Below, piece after piece: positions 15,301 to 23,535 of a stretch of DNA of 64,000 nucleotides. How positions within the stretch are numbered: position 1 is the stretch's first letter; each line of letters starts with the position of its first letter. Under the pieces are notes generated by a model. The model was not told the DNA's origin. It saw nothing but the letters and a program-made list of their open reading frames with translations, and searched no databases. The stretch comes from Mucilaginibacter terrae (GTDB lineage: Bacteria > Bacteroidota > Bacteroidia > Sphingobacteriales > Sphingobacteriaceae): NCBI RefSeq assembly GCF_031951985.1, contig NZ_JAVLVU010000001.1, forward strand, positions 4,588,001 through 4,652,000, given 5' to 3'. The position numbers and the translations under genes were made by a program.

Positions 15301-15909
15301 TTACTTAACAGCCTTTACTATAAAATTCTCAAACACCACCGGAAAACTCTTTTTACCCGGTGCGGCTGCAACAACACCTATCTGTGCTTTTACTTTAGGC
15401 GGGAAATAAGCTAAACGCAGCATTTTAAAGGTTTTGCTGTCGAAAGAGTATTCTATTTGCACGTAATCGCCTTTGCGCAATAGTTTAAGCCATATTGATT
15501 TTGGGCTATCGGTACGCGGCACAACCGACCAGTCCGAAACTTCGCGCGTAACCACGGCACTTACATTTTGTACGCCATCAACATACTCAATACCGGTTTT
15601 AATCCAGTTCTTATTGTCGATACGTACCATTAATCCGGCTTGGTGAAACAACTCTTGGTAGCTGCCGGTCACTTTAACGGTGGCTTCAAAATCACCCTCC
15701 ATTTCCTGGAAATAAAACGGCCCCGAATCGCGGATGAAACCATAATGGGTTATGCGCCAGTAATCGGTACCGGGGTCAACCGTAAAGGTTAGCTTTTGGG
15801 CGTTACCGCTCCATTGTTTGGGTTGATTAAACCATTTCATGGGCTTAGTTTGGGCATTGGCAAGAAAGGACATTATTACAAGACAAAGTACCGGGACAAG
15901 TTTTTTCAT
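15301..15909 (-). CDS. DUF1349 domain secreted protein
   Basis: 202 residues with a signal peptide (MKKLVPVLCLVIMSFLANAQ, cleavage after ANA). The rest is a DUF1349 concanavalin-like beta-sandwich: KMKWFNQPKQW near 23, FYFQEMEGDFEATVKVTGSY, LMVRIDNKNWIKTGIEYVDG, and the closing FPVVFENFIVKAVK. The fold is related to glycan-binding/regulatory domains (YesU-like); a role in carbohydrate handling is plausible but unproven. Secreted. Stands alone next to a palindromic repeat. Confidence 0.8.
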   Translation of the reverse strand: MKKLVPVLCLVIMSFLANAQTKPMKWFNQPKQWSGNAQKLTFTVDPGTDYWRITHYGFIRDSGPFYFQEMEGDFEATVKVTGSYQELFHQAGLMVRIDNKNWIKTGIEYVDGVQNVSAVVTREVSDWSVVPRTDSPKSIWLKLLRKGDYVQIEYSFDSKTFKMLRLAYFPPKVKAQIGVVAAAPGKKSFPVVFENFIVKAVK

Positions 15910-15988
15910 AATTGGTTAATGTATGATAAAGCTAAGTAAGGAATTTTAGGTGAGATTTAGCATAGATAGATCAATCTCAAAATTAATT

Positions 15989-16074
15989 TGTCATCTCGAA
16001 CGATAGTGAGAGAACTTTTCGAACTGATTAGCTGGTCGCTTCGAAAAGATTTCTCGTTATCACTCGAAATGACA
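15989..16074. repeat. Palindromic intergenic repeat, TGTCATCTCGAACGATAG family
   Basis: Imperfect inverted repeat: left arm 15989-16023 (TGTCATCTCGAACGATAGTG...CTTTTCGAA) and right arm 16040-16074 (TTCGAAAAG...CACTCGAAATGACA). Same family as 48-132. Confidence 0.65.
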
Positions 16075-16089
16075 GGGTGGGATTAAAGT

Positions 16090-17145
16090 TTATTCTTCCT
16101 CCTTAAAATAAACCTTGTAATAATTCATAGCTTTGGCATCATCAAAACCTTTTTCAATCAGGTCTTTATCGCCATGAATGTAAATGTGGAAGTTGCGGTC
16201 GAGCTTTAGTACGCTTTTGTACACGCGGGCCTGCTTTTTAACCGCATTGTCTGATATTTCGAACGTGTCGGGTATCTTGGTATCGTATTCCTGCTCGTAC
16301 TGGTTTTTATAGGTTTTGAATGATTCGATTGCCTCGTTATTGCCCAGTACCTCGCCCGTAAATTCGTCCATTTCAAAAGTGTCTTTTTCTTTAAAGTACT
16401 TCATAGAGCGGTTGAGCAGGTCAATCTTATCGGCTTTGCTCATTTCAAACTCATCGTCGAGCTTTTGGGTAACAAAGTTTTTGTAGATGCTGAGCGTATT
16501 GTTGGTTTGATTAAAGTTATCGTTACGCACTTTAAGTTTTAAAAACTCATCCTTCCAATACACGGCTTCGTTGCTGCCGTTGGTTTTATCAATAACCACC
16601 ACTTTGTAGCCATCAATTTTGTGGGTGTTAAATATCAGGCAGCCTTTATCCAGCTTGTTAATGTTAATGGCGTTCTCTTCATAATCCAAACCAAAACCAC
16701 CTTCTTGCGGGTAAACTTTCAAAAAGGTTTCCTTATTTTCTGATTTAAATATACCTACCACATCAACTTGTTCGCCTTCTAACTGTACGCCGCTAAAATG
16801 ACCAATGTATACTTCGCCCGCCTTAATTTTGGCATGCCCCGATACGCTGTACAAATGCTTGGCTATTTTTTCAGATACTTCGTGAAACTTGCTTTCATCA
16901 TCAAAAATAGTGGTGCAGTAGTGAAATATTTCGTTCAGCTCCAGGTCGCCGCCCGGGTGCATTAAATGGTAAACCTCGTTGGTTTTTTCAAACGGGGTTA
17001 AAAAATACTGCATCAGTAAACGCGGAATGATCTCGTCTTTTAAAGAGATAGGAGCGTCTGACAGTGCATAGCGTTCATCCTGCAGCGGGTTGCCTACATG
17101 ATGCACCGAAATTGTTTGGAGCGAAGCCTCGAATGAAGTTACCAT
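16090..17145 (-). CDS. Nucleoid-associated protein (NdpA/YejK-like)
   Basis: 351 residues, acidic, without signal peptide. The N-terminal part (SFEASLQTISVHHVGNPLQD, then LKDEIIPRLLMQYFLTPF) and the segment FHEVSEKIAKHLYSVSGHAKIKAGEVYIGHF match the 37-kDa nucleoid-associated protein family. The E. coli member YejK binds the nucleoid and interacts with DNA-maintenance enzymes; the precise role here is not known. It stands between an intergenic palindrome and the XRE gene, separated by 40 bases from the latter's stop. Confidence 0.82.
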   Translation of the reverse strand: MVTSFEASLQTISVHHVGNPLQDERYALSDAPISLKDEIIPRLLMQYFLTPFEKTNEVYHLMHPGGDLELNEIFHYCTTIFDDESKFHEVSEKIAKHLYSVSGHAKIKAGEVYIGHFSGVQLEGEQVDVVGIFKSENKETFLKVYPQEGGFGLDYEENAININKLDKGCLIFNTHKIDGYKVVVIDKTNGSNEAVYWKDEFLKLKVRNDNFNQTNNTLSIYKNFVTQKLDDEFEMSKADKIDLLNRSMKYFKEKDTFEMDEFTGEVLGNNEAIESFKTYKNQYEQEYDTKIPDTFEISDNAVKKQARVYKSVLKLDRNFHIYIHGDKDLIEKGFDDAKAMNYYKVYFKEEE

Positions 17146-17185
17146 AGAGGCGGCAAATTAACGAATAATTTATGACAGGGGAGGG

Positions 17186-17548
17186 TTATCCTGCTTGTTG
17201 TTCATGGGGGGCTTTCTGTGTGCGCAGTTCATTCAATTGAATTTCATAAGTACGCATACGGGCATGAAGTATGTCTACCTCGGTACGCAGCATTTGTATT
17301 TCGGTAATGAGTTTGGGCGATTCTGTTTTGATTATTTTCTTTTCGCCGCTGCCCAAAATAAGCCACTCGGGCGAGTATTTAAGCTGAAAGCATAGCTTGC
17401 GGATGAGGTAATAGCTAATTTCCTGTTTACGGTTAATAACTTTACTAATAAAGCCCTGGTCAACCTCAATGGCCTTAGCCAGGCCTAACTGGCCGCCATG
17501 TTCTTTTACAATAACCTTCAGTCGCTTAATAATGGCGTCGTCCGACAT
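17186..17548 (-). CDS. XRE-family (Cro/C1-type) HTH regulator
   Basis: 120 residues. A Cro/C1 helix-turn-helix spans about 5-58: GGQLGLAKAIEVDQGFISKV (recognition region QGFISKVINRKQ), then YYLIRKLCFQLKYSPEWLILGSG, the 'SPEWLL.G' end typical of prophage-type repressors. The tail (about 75-112, LITEIQMLRTEVDILHARMR) looks like a coiled coil for dimerisation. An 18-bp perfect inverted repeat sits six bases before the ATG (see 17554-17596), either an operator or an attenuating hairpin. Target genes unknown; the adjacent membrane protein gene is a candidate partner. Confidence 0.88.
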   Translation of the reverse strand: MSDDAIIKRLKVIVKEHGGQLGLAKAIEVDQGFISKVINRKQEISYYLIRKLCFQLKYSPEWLILGSGEKKIIKTESPKLITEIQMLRTEVDILHARMRTYEIQLNELRTQKAPHEQQAG

Positions 17549-17553
17549 AAAAA

Positions 17554-17596
17554 ATGCTTTTTCTGCAATAATAAATTTTTATTGCAGAAAAAGCAT
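17554..17596 (-). terminator. 18-bp perfect hairpin with T6 tract abutting the XRE start codon
   Basis: Arms 17554-17571 and 17579-17596 (ATGCTTTTTCTGCAATAA type) are perfectly complementary, with a 7-base loop. On the minus strand the hairpin is followed directly by TTTTTT-ATG, the ATG being the XRE start. It therefore has the form of an intrinsic terminator for the gene at 17621 but would also cap the XRE leader; alternatively it is a repressor operator. Confidence 0.65.
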
Positions 17597-17620
17597 GTTA
17601 AAAAGTAAGTATAACTTAAA

Positions 17621-17956
17621 TTACTTCTTTTCGGTGTTTAACTGTTTCATCAGCTGGTCTAAACCATGGTTGTATTTTTTAATACAAATATCTTCGTTTT
17701 TAAATTGGCATACCAAATCATCAAGCTTGGTTTTAATGTGCTCATGCTCGGGATGTGAAGAATGAGGCATTTTAGACCTGATAGTATTAAACTTGTGCTG
17801 GGTTGATTTTTGCAGGAGTAGCGGTGCTACGTTTTTATTTTGTTTCATAATACCGTTTACCTTGTTGTGCTGGCGGCTCATGATGTAAGTAATTAAAATA
17901 ATACAGGCTAATCCTACTCCGAAAAATGCGATGATAATATTGTTAACTGCGAACAT
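17621..17956 (-). CDS. Small single-pass membrane protein, hypothetical
   Basis: 111 residues. One N-terminal transmembrane helix (NIIIAFFGVGLACIILITYI, about 6-25) followed by a basic, soluble tail with a His/Glu cluster (SHPEHEHIKTKLDDLVCQF) and a helical end (YNHGLDQLMKQLNTEKK). The tail could form a coiled coil. No family recognised. A TACATTTG promoter-like element is 52 bases upstream, and the gene ends at the hairpin before the XRE gene, so it may be expressed separately from or together with it. Confidence 0.6.
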   Translation of the reverse strand: MFAVNNIIIAFFGVGLACIILITYIMSRQHNKVNGIMKQNKNVAPLLLQKSTQHKFNTIRSKMPHSSHPEHEHIKTKLDDLVCQFKNEDICIKKYNHGLDQLMKQLNTEKK

Positions 17957-18008
17957 TTTGAGGTTGAAACTATGTGATAAATAGATGTTTATATATCCCT
18001 TTAGACGG

Positions 18009-18016
18009 CAAATGTA
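18009..18016 (-). promoter_or_regulatory. Putative -7 element for the membrane-protein gene
   Basis: Minus strand TACATTTG, a full TAnnTTTG match, 52 bases before the ATG at 17956. Confidence 0.45.
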
Positions 18017-18164
18017 TTGCGAAGGTTACAATTAATTAATATATTTTTTAAAATATATTTACACAATAATATTGTAATGTTGCATGCAAGATGAGCGGAA
18101 TTATAATTAAATTAACTTGTGTTTGGGTTAAACTAATTTGTTAAAAATAAGTCGTACAACACAT

Positions 18165-18734
18165 ATGTTTAAACTTGTGATTAAATATTTTTTAATTGTG
18201 GGTGTAGCTTTTACCCTGCTTTCGAGTACTTTGTGGGTTGCTGATGTTGAGGATAATAACGCCTTTAGTACTGAGTTTTTAAAGCGCATAAATGAGGTGC
18301 GGCAACAGGGGTGTAAATGCGGTACAACTTACATGCCGCCAGTGCCTCCGTTGGTTTGGAATAATCAACTTGAGCGTGCCGCCAAAGCACATGCGCAGGA
18401 CATGAGTAAGCGAAGCTATTTTAACCACACCAGTAAAGATGGGCGTAGTATACAAAACCGTATTATGGCTGCCGGATATACTTATGATGGCTATAAAAGT
18501 TTTGCCATTGGCGAAAACATAGCACAGGGGCAAGAAAGCATATCCGAGGTAAGCAACGGCTGGTTTAAAAGTCCGCGCCATTGTATGAATCTCATGAACC
18601 GCGATTTTACCGAAGTTGGCATAGCCGAAGTTAACCGCTACTGGGTACAGGATTTTGGCGGCCGCGAACCATTTACAGAGCGTGAAAAGGAACTTATTAA
18701 AAGCGGCAGATTAAAAATACGTAAGGTTAACTAA
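18165..18734 (+). CDS. CAP-domain (SCP/PR1-like) secreted protein
   Basis: 189 residues from MFKLVIKYFL; a TTG-initiated extension to 18138 is less likely. An N-terminal hydrophobic segment (LVIKYFLIVGVAFTLLSSTL) acts as signal peptide or anchor. The CAP domain has the usual residues: LVWNNQLERAAKAHAQDMSK (His), YFNHTSKDGRSIQNRI (His), AIGENIAQG (Glu), and SPRHCMNLMNRDFTEVGIA (His). Bacterial CAP proteins are extracellular or periplasmic and act in adhesion, proteolysis or lipid binding; no specific role can be given. Tail to tail with the glycosyltransferase gene (6-base gap). Confidence 0.88.
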   Translation: MFKLVIKYFLIVGVAFTLLSSTLWVADVEDNNAFSTEFLKRINEVRQQGCKCGTTYMPPVPPLVWNNQLERAAKAHAQDMSKRSYFNHTSKDGRSIQNRIMAAGYTYDGYKSFAIGENIAQGQESISEVSNGWFKSPRHCMNLMNRDFTEVGIAEVNRYWVQDFGGREPFTEREKELIKSGRLKIRKVN

Positions 18735-18740
18735 TATAGT

Positions 18741-20000
18741 TTATGGTTTAACCAAATATTGCTCAATAGCATAAACCGCATTTTTAACCCCGTCTTGCTG
18801 GTTAATGTTTTTTGCTGCTTGCTTTGCCTCGTTTTGCATTTGGGCATCGGCTGTTTTATTAATGGCGTTAAGGAGTTTTACCGCAGTTAGTTTGCGCCAT
18901 GGAATATGTAGTCCGTTTTTCTTTTTAGCTATTATTTTGCCCCACAGGGGTTGGTCTACAAATATGGAGACTATAATAACCGGTATGCCTGCCTTTAAAA
19001 CAGCGGCCAGCGTGCCAACCCCTCCGTGTATAACTGCGGTTTTACACTGTGGCAATAACCATTGATGGTTAACTTGTGATATTACCATCAAGTTTGTATG
19101 CTGCGGCAAATTAGGTACATGCGACCAGCCTGTGCAAAATATAATGCGATGGTTGGTGGCCGTTAAAAGTTGCTCAATAATACCACGAAGCTTTTCAGGA
19201 TCGGGTACCGGTATGCTGCCAAAGCCTATGTAAATGGGTTTATCTCCACGGGTAAGCCAGCTAACAAGTTCGGCCTGGGCAGTGTAGTTATTTTGTATGA
19301 TCTGTTGGGGCAGGGTTAAAAAACCAGTAACCACGTGCTGCTCCTGCCAATCGGCCGGGCGTTTAATCAGCTCGGTGCTAAAGGCATGTATCACCGGAAT
19401 TTTGTCTTCAATGTATTGCTTAAATACAGATTGCTTTAAAGGCGGAAGCTGCAACAGGTTTCTGAAAGTGTAAGTTGTTTTTTTAGCGAGTTTCCATAAT
19501 ACAGCGTTGGCAATGCTGTAAGTTAATTGGTTGTACCAGCTCATGTTAAACCAATCCAAACCAGGCATGGCAAATTCGCGGGTTGTAATATTGGGTGGGT
19601 TAAGCTGAACAATCATCATTTTTTTGCCCAGTTTTTCGGCAACGGCACCGTAAATATCCGAGCCTAAATTATTTACAATAAAGGCATCAACCTTGTGGCC
19701 GCAACTAAGCATGCTCTCTAACAAGGGCTCCTTCATGTTGCTAAGCATAGAAAACAGGTGCTTTAAAAAAGCCACATCATTACCCGAATTAATTACCTGT
19801 AAACATTCGGGCGAGTAAATGAGTTCTTCGGCATTGCCGTGCAAAGGGTGAAAACTTATGCCATAGCCTTCAATTAAATTTTTAAAGTTTTGGGGAGCTG
19901 CAAGGGTTACCTGGTGCCCATGGTGCATTAGCCCGAGGGCAAGTGCCATATAAGGCTGAACATCGCCCCGCGAACCATAAGTAAATAAACCAAAGTGCAT
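18741..20000 (-). CDS. UGT-type glycosyltransferase (GT1-like)
   Basis: 419 residues. N-terminal acceptor domain starts MHFGLFTYGSRGDVQPYMAL, the typical start of sterol/flavonol-type and rhamnosyl GT1 enzymes. The C-terminal donor-binding signature is AVIHGGVGTLAAVLKAGIPV followed by VDQPLWGKII (about 325-355). It probably transfers a sugar from a nucleotide donor to a lipid or small hydrophobic acceptor in the cytoplasm. Its ATG overlaps by one base (TAATG) the stop codon of a truncated endonuclease/phosphatase remnant, so it once was the downstream gene of an operon whose first gene has been lost. Confidence 0.87.
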   Translation of the reverse strand: MHFGLFTYGSRGDVQPYMALALGLMHHGHQVTLAAPQNFKNLIEGYGISFHPLHGNAEELIYSPECLQVINSGNDVAFLKHLFSMLSNMKEPLLESMLSCGHKVDAFIVNNLGSDIYGAVAEKLGKKMMIVQLNPPNITTREFAMPGLDWFNMSWYNQLTYSIANAVLWKLAKKTTYTFRNLLQLPPLKQSVFKQYIEDKIPVIHAFSTELIKRPADWQEQHVVTGFLTLPQQIIQNNYTAQAELVSWLTRGDKPIYIGFGSIPVPDPEKLRGIIEQLLTATNHRIIFCTGWSHVPNLPQHTNLMVISQVNHQWLLPQCKTAVIHGGVGTLAAVLKAGIPVIIVSIFVDQPLWGKIIAKKKNGLHIPWRKLTAVKLLNAINKTADAQMQNEAKQAAKNINQQDGVKNAVYAIEQYLVKP

Positions 20001-20203
20001 TACTGAAATTCTAATTTTACTATCACCGGGAAATGGTCTGAAAAAAACTTACCATGGTTGCTATCCGTTAAAATGCCCCATCGCGTTACTTTAAAACCCG
20101 GGGTGGTAAATATATGGTCAATAATTTTGTTACCCGATAGATCTTTTCCAAAATTATTGAACGGTCCGTATCGTTCAGTTGGTTCTCTAAACCTTCCTGT
20201 GTT
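20000..20203 (-). pseudogene. C-terminal remnant of an endonuclease/exonuclease/phosphatase family gene
   Basis: 67 codons are open upstream of the TAA at 20000-20002, beginning directly after an in-frame TGA (20204-20206), with no start codon. The translation ends ...YGPFNNFGKDLSGNKIIDHI..., then ...SNHGKFFSDHFPVIVKLEFQ, matching the last third of EEP hydrolases: the GPFNNF loop, the KIIDHIF strand and the catalytic SDHFPV. The N-terminal two thirds are missing from the DNA up to the next gene at 20386. The stop overlaps the glycosyltransferase ATG, a relic of translational coupling. Confidence 0.7.
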
Positions 20204-20385
20204 TCAAACCATCAAATCATGAAAGCGGATCTAATGGGCAATCATAGGAACACGGTCTTTCTATAGATTGCCGGTATCGGTTTTATCATTATTAAAAGTG
20301 TTTCAAAATTTAGCTAATTGTTATGATGGTTACAGCGCGTGCTTAAACTTAACCTAAATTTAATATTAATTGGGTACCTTTGCTG

Positions 20386-21513
20386 ATGACCGAAAAAACT
20401 AATTCTAAGCATTCTACCCCGGTTATAAAGTTAAATCAACCCAACGATAGCTATAAATTCCGGCCGCTACCTGCTCCTACGGGCAATTATCCATACCATT
20501 TAAATTTAGCCAATGTGGTGCAGCCTGCATCAATCCAAAAGCTGGTTTTTCATATGGTAGGCGATACAGGCAGTGTGCGTAATCCCAATTTTCAGCGGGA
20601 GGTGGTTGAGGAAATGGTTTCGCAGTTCGAAGATGCTCAAACTCCGGCCGATATACCGCAGTTCCTTTTTCATTTGGGCGATGTGGTTTACCATCATGGA
20701 GAAGCCGACCGGTACTATACACAGTTTTTTAACCCGTATCGCCATTATCCTGCCCCAGTATTTGCCATTGCCGGCAATCACGATACCGATGTAAACCCCG
20801 AAAGCGAGCCGCAATACCAAACCCTTGATGCTTTTAAGGCTGTATTTTGCGCTGCAGGCAAACAAACGGTACCGTTTAGCGGCGATGTTAACTGGCAAAG
20901 CAATATTCAACCTAATATATACTGGACGTTACAAACACCGCTGGCCAACATTATTGGCTTGCACAGTAACGTGCCTAAATTTGGCGTTATTACCGATGAA
21001 CAGCGCGCCTGGTTTATTGAAGAGTTAAAAATTGCCGGTGCCCAACGCCCCGACAAGGCTTTGATTATTTGTATTCACCACGCCCCATACTCTGCCGATG
21101 TAAACCATGGTGCAAGTTTAGCCATGATTGGGTTTTTACAAGCAGCTTTTGAAGAAACCGGCGTACGGCCTGATATTGTTTTTAGCGGGCACGTGCATAA
21201 TTACCAGCGCTTTAGCAAACGTTATGCCGATGGTAAGGTAATACCCTTTATAGTGGCCGGTTCGGGCGGGTTTGATGAACTGCATGCCGTTGCTTCCGTT
21301 GATGATGAGCGCTTTACGGCCGAAAGCGTTTTGTTTAAAGATGTTAAATTAGAGAAGTATTGCGACGACAGGCATGGCTTTCTCAAAATAACGTTAGAAA
21401 GAACAGGCGAAGGCTTAACCCTATCAGGACAATATTATAGTCTTCCGCATAAAGTAGGAGAGATTAAGGAGCCTGCATCGTTAGATGATGAGTTTAGTGT
21501 GTTAATTGCTTAA
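20386..21513 (+). CDS. Calcineurin-like metallophosphoesterase
   Basis: 375 residues from MTEKTNSKHS (a TTG two codons earlier is possible). Cytoplasmic, no signal peptide. All metallophosphoesterase blocks are visible: MVGDTGSVRN (about 63), HLGDVVYHHGEADRYYTQFF (about 98-117), IAGNHDTD (about 131), IICIHHAPYS and VFSGHVHNYQRF. This layout resembles purple-acid-phosphatase-like MPEs. Substrate unknown. A TACCTTTG box lies just before the start codon. A strong bidirectional terminator follows. Confidence 0.88.
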   Translation: MTEKTNSKHSTPVIKLNQPNDSYKFRPLPAPTGNYPYHLNLANVVQPASIQKLVFHMVGDTGSVRNPNFQREVVEEMVSQFEDAQTPADIPQFLFHLGDVVYHHGEADRYYTQFFNPYRHYPAPVFAIAGNHDTDVNPESEPQYQTLDAFKAVFCAAGKQTVPFSGDVNWQSNIQPNIYWTLQTPLANIIGLHSNVPKFGVITDEQRAWFIEELKIAGAQRPDKALIICIHHAPYSADVNHGASLAMIGFLQAAFEETGVRPDIVFSGHVHNYQRFSKRYADGKVIPFIVAGSGGFDELHAVASVDDERFTAESVLFKDVKLEKYCDDRHGFLKITLERTGEGLTLSGQYYSLPHKVGEIKEPASLDDEFSVLIA

Positions 21514-21562
21514 CATTACAAGAATCACACTAAAGAGATCAAAAAATACTTGGATAAATTTG

Positions 21563-21604
21563 AAATAAAAAACGCCAAACTAAACAGTTTGGCGTTTTTT
21601 ATTT
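21563..21604. terminator. Bidirectional intrinsic terminator
   Basis: Perfect 19-bp inverted repeat around AACGCCAAACT (arms 21563-21581 and 21586-21604) with loop AAAC; poly-A and poly-T flanks serve both the MPE gene and the convergent lipoprotein gene. Confidence 0.88.
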
Positions 21605-21615
21605 CAATCGGCTAA

Positions 21616-22594
21616 TTAACATTTTATGGTTGGATTATCTGCACCCCAAACATTATTAACAGTTACTGTAGCACTTGAAGCTGGGTCGCTAAAAAGTTTA
21701 CCAGATAAAATTGTGCGGGTGTTTTTGGTTACAGTAACATTTTGAATTGTTTTTGAAGTTGCTACCCCTCCAAAACTTGTTACAGTTACATTAAATGGTG
21801 AAACAGTATTTAATACCAACATGGAAATTTTATAATTGCTTTTTGGTAATCCGGATTCGTCGAGCTGAAAAACATTAGAGCGTTTATAGTCATCTTCCGG
21901 GACATTGGTATTAACTCTGAAGTTTTGCTTTTCTCCCATTATCTCTACTGTTATTGAGCGTACATTAGCTGGTATAATATATTCAAAGGCAATCTCTACT
22001 TTGCCAACTATCCTATCCATGGTAATAGATTGTATAGGTGCTCCAGCAACAACATTAAGCTCTCCTTTATAATAAAAAACATCATCAGTGTAATTGTATA
22101 GGAGAGGGGAAAACTTTGCATCAGTCAGCGTTTTAGGCGTAAGTTGATCAGTACTGCCAATAGAAGAATTTAGTGAAGATAGCCCTCCGCCACCTGTTGC
22201 CAATACAGTGTATTTTCCGGCTTTAAGTGTATCTGTTAAAGTTCCAAAAGCATTCGAACTATTCATTAGTACACGTTTACCATTTTTAATGCGGTAAAGT
22301 TTATTAACATCGGTTTTAAATTGTTCTAAACGGCTTACCTGGTTGCCATCGCTATCAAATACAACAAACATTAGCTTGGTGAAATTTACCTCAGAAACCG
22401 GAGCAGATGCTAAAGTATTTTTTTGCGAAGGCGACTTAACGGAAAATGGGGCTTGTGTTTGATTAAATGTTGTAACCGCGAAAGATAAAGGGACTTTGTC
22501 AACCTCTTTGATTTCGGTTTGGATAGAGTTGTTATCTTTTTTACAAGCAATTAACATCAGTCACGATGATGTCAGGAGTAGAATTATTTTTCAC
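21616..22594 (-). pseudogene. Fimbrillin-like lipoprotein with disrupted signal peptide
   Basis: The open frame (21616-22557) encodes 313 residues that start MLIACKKDNN, i.e. directly at a lipobox (LIAC) with no signal peptide before it. In the same frame just upstream the DNA reads K-I-I-L-L-L-T-S-S-TGA-L before MLIAC: a typical lipoprotein signal sequence broken by TGA (22561-22563). A GTG with an A5 run (22587-22594) precedes it in a shifted frame, as if a homopolymer indel had also occurred. The body resembles FimA/Mfa-type subunits, for example LKAGKYTVLATGGGG and IQSITMDRIVGKVEIAFEYI. If translated from 22557 the product would lack export. Pseudogene preferred; sequencing error possible. 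Confidence 0.6.
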
Positions 22595-22802
22595 CAGATA
22601 AAGTGTGTTGTTGAGTGGAGGATGAAGATAACTAATGAAACTCAAATTAAAGTTCGGTAAAGCTACAGGGAATATGAATAATCGGCGCTTAGGTGTGGTA
22701 TATGCTTAATATACAAGGCAATTACGCCGCATTGCGTTATCAATATAATTCAGTTAAGCACCGGTTTAAACGGGCGCTTAACTGAATTTGAGGAATTGAA
22801 AT

Positions 22803-23228
22803 TTAATTAGCTTCAGTATATTTTTTAAAGTTATTTAAAATAGCTTGCCAGCCACCGCGCTGCATTTCAACAGGGTTGGTGGTTTCCGGGTCAAATGTTT
22901 CGGTTACCTTGGTAGTATCTCCATCGGCCTCAAATAATATAATCACTTTGCGGCCATCTTCCATGCCATAGGCAATTACGCGGTGCTCAGTTACTTCGCT
23001 GTAAACGCCGCCAAAATCAAAACTAAAACTACCGTCTTTAGCTGCCATGGTAGTTTTAAATTTGCCGCCCGTGCGCAGGTCGTTATCGGCATAGGGAGCA
23101 TGCCAGTCGTCTGATGCGAAAGTCCATTTAGTTATATGCTCCGGATTAGTCCAGTAATCCCATACTTTTTCAATAGGTGCATTAACGGTAGTTTCAACGG
23201 TAATGGTATTTGTGCTTGTAGGTTTCAT
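22803..23228 (-). CDS. SRPBCC (AHSA1/START-like) domain protein
   Basis: 141 residues, a single helix-grip domain. TTVNAPIEKVWDYWTNPEHI near the N-terminus, GGKFKTTMAAKDGSFSFDFGG in the middle, and the C-terminal GGWQAILNNFKKYTEAN are the standard AHSA1/YndB pattern. Such proteins bind hydrophobic ligands or partner proteins; no specific role assigned. TACCTTTA about 27-35 bases upstream resembles a -7 element. Monocistronic. Confidence 0.88.
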   Translation of the reverse strand: MKPTSTNTITVETTVNAPIEKVWDYWTNPEHITKWTFASDDWHAPYADNDLRTGGKFKTTMAAKDGSFSFDFGGVYSEVTEHRVIAYGMEDGRKVIILFEADGDTTKVTETFDPETTNPVEMQRGGWQAILNNFKKYTEAN

Positions 23229-23535
23229 GGTGTTAATTGGATGTTATGATCAATATCATAAAGGTATAACAAGCTTTGCAATCAGGTGCTGGCCAATTGC
23301 GACAATTGTAGGGTATTTAATGAATAGTTATGCGAAAAGAGGGCTACTTGCCTATGTGGAAAGTTTTATCGTTAATTATTGGGAGATATGCGGAGTTTGG
23401 CAACAGGATAGTAACAAAAAAGTCGTCATTGTTTGTTATGCTGTTGACAGGGTTTAGAAAATTTGGCAATATTAAGTAATCCATCTTGAATGAAGAGGGT
23501 TCGCCTGCCCGTCAAAAAGCAGCACATAAACCGCA
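23229..23535. other. Intergenic region
   Basis: About 307 bases. A plus-strand reading frame here (23203-23457) has no recognisable protein features and starts inside the SRPBCC gene. Apart from a TACCTTTA-type box for the SRPBCC gene nothing is seen. Confidence 0.4.

Noticed and set aside
22557..22594. Alternative genetic code (TGA as sense) for the fimbrillin-like gene
   Set aside because: Many other genes in the window end at TGA in the normal way, and a second defect (frame change at the start) is present.
23203..23457. Plus-strand 84-codon ORF
   Set aside because: Starts inside the SRPBCC gene in antisense and shows no protein-like features or homology that I recognise.
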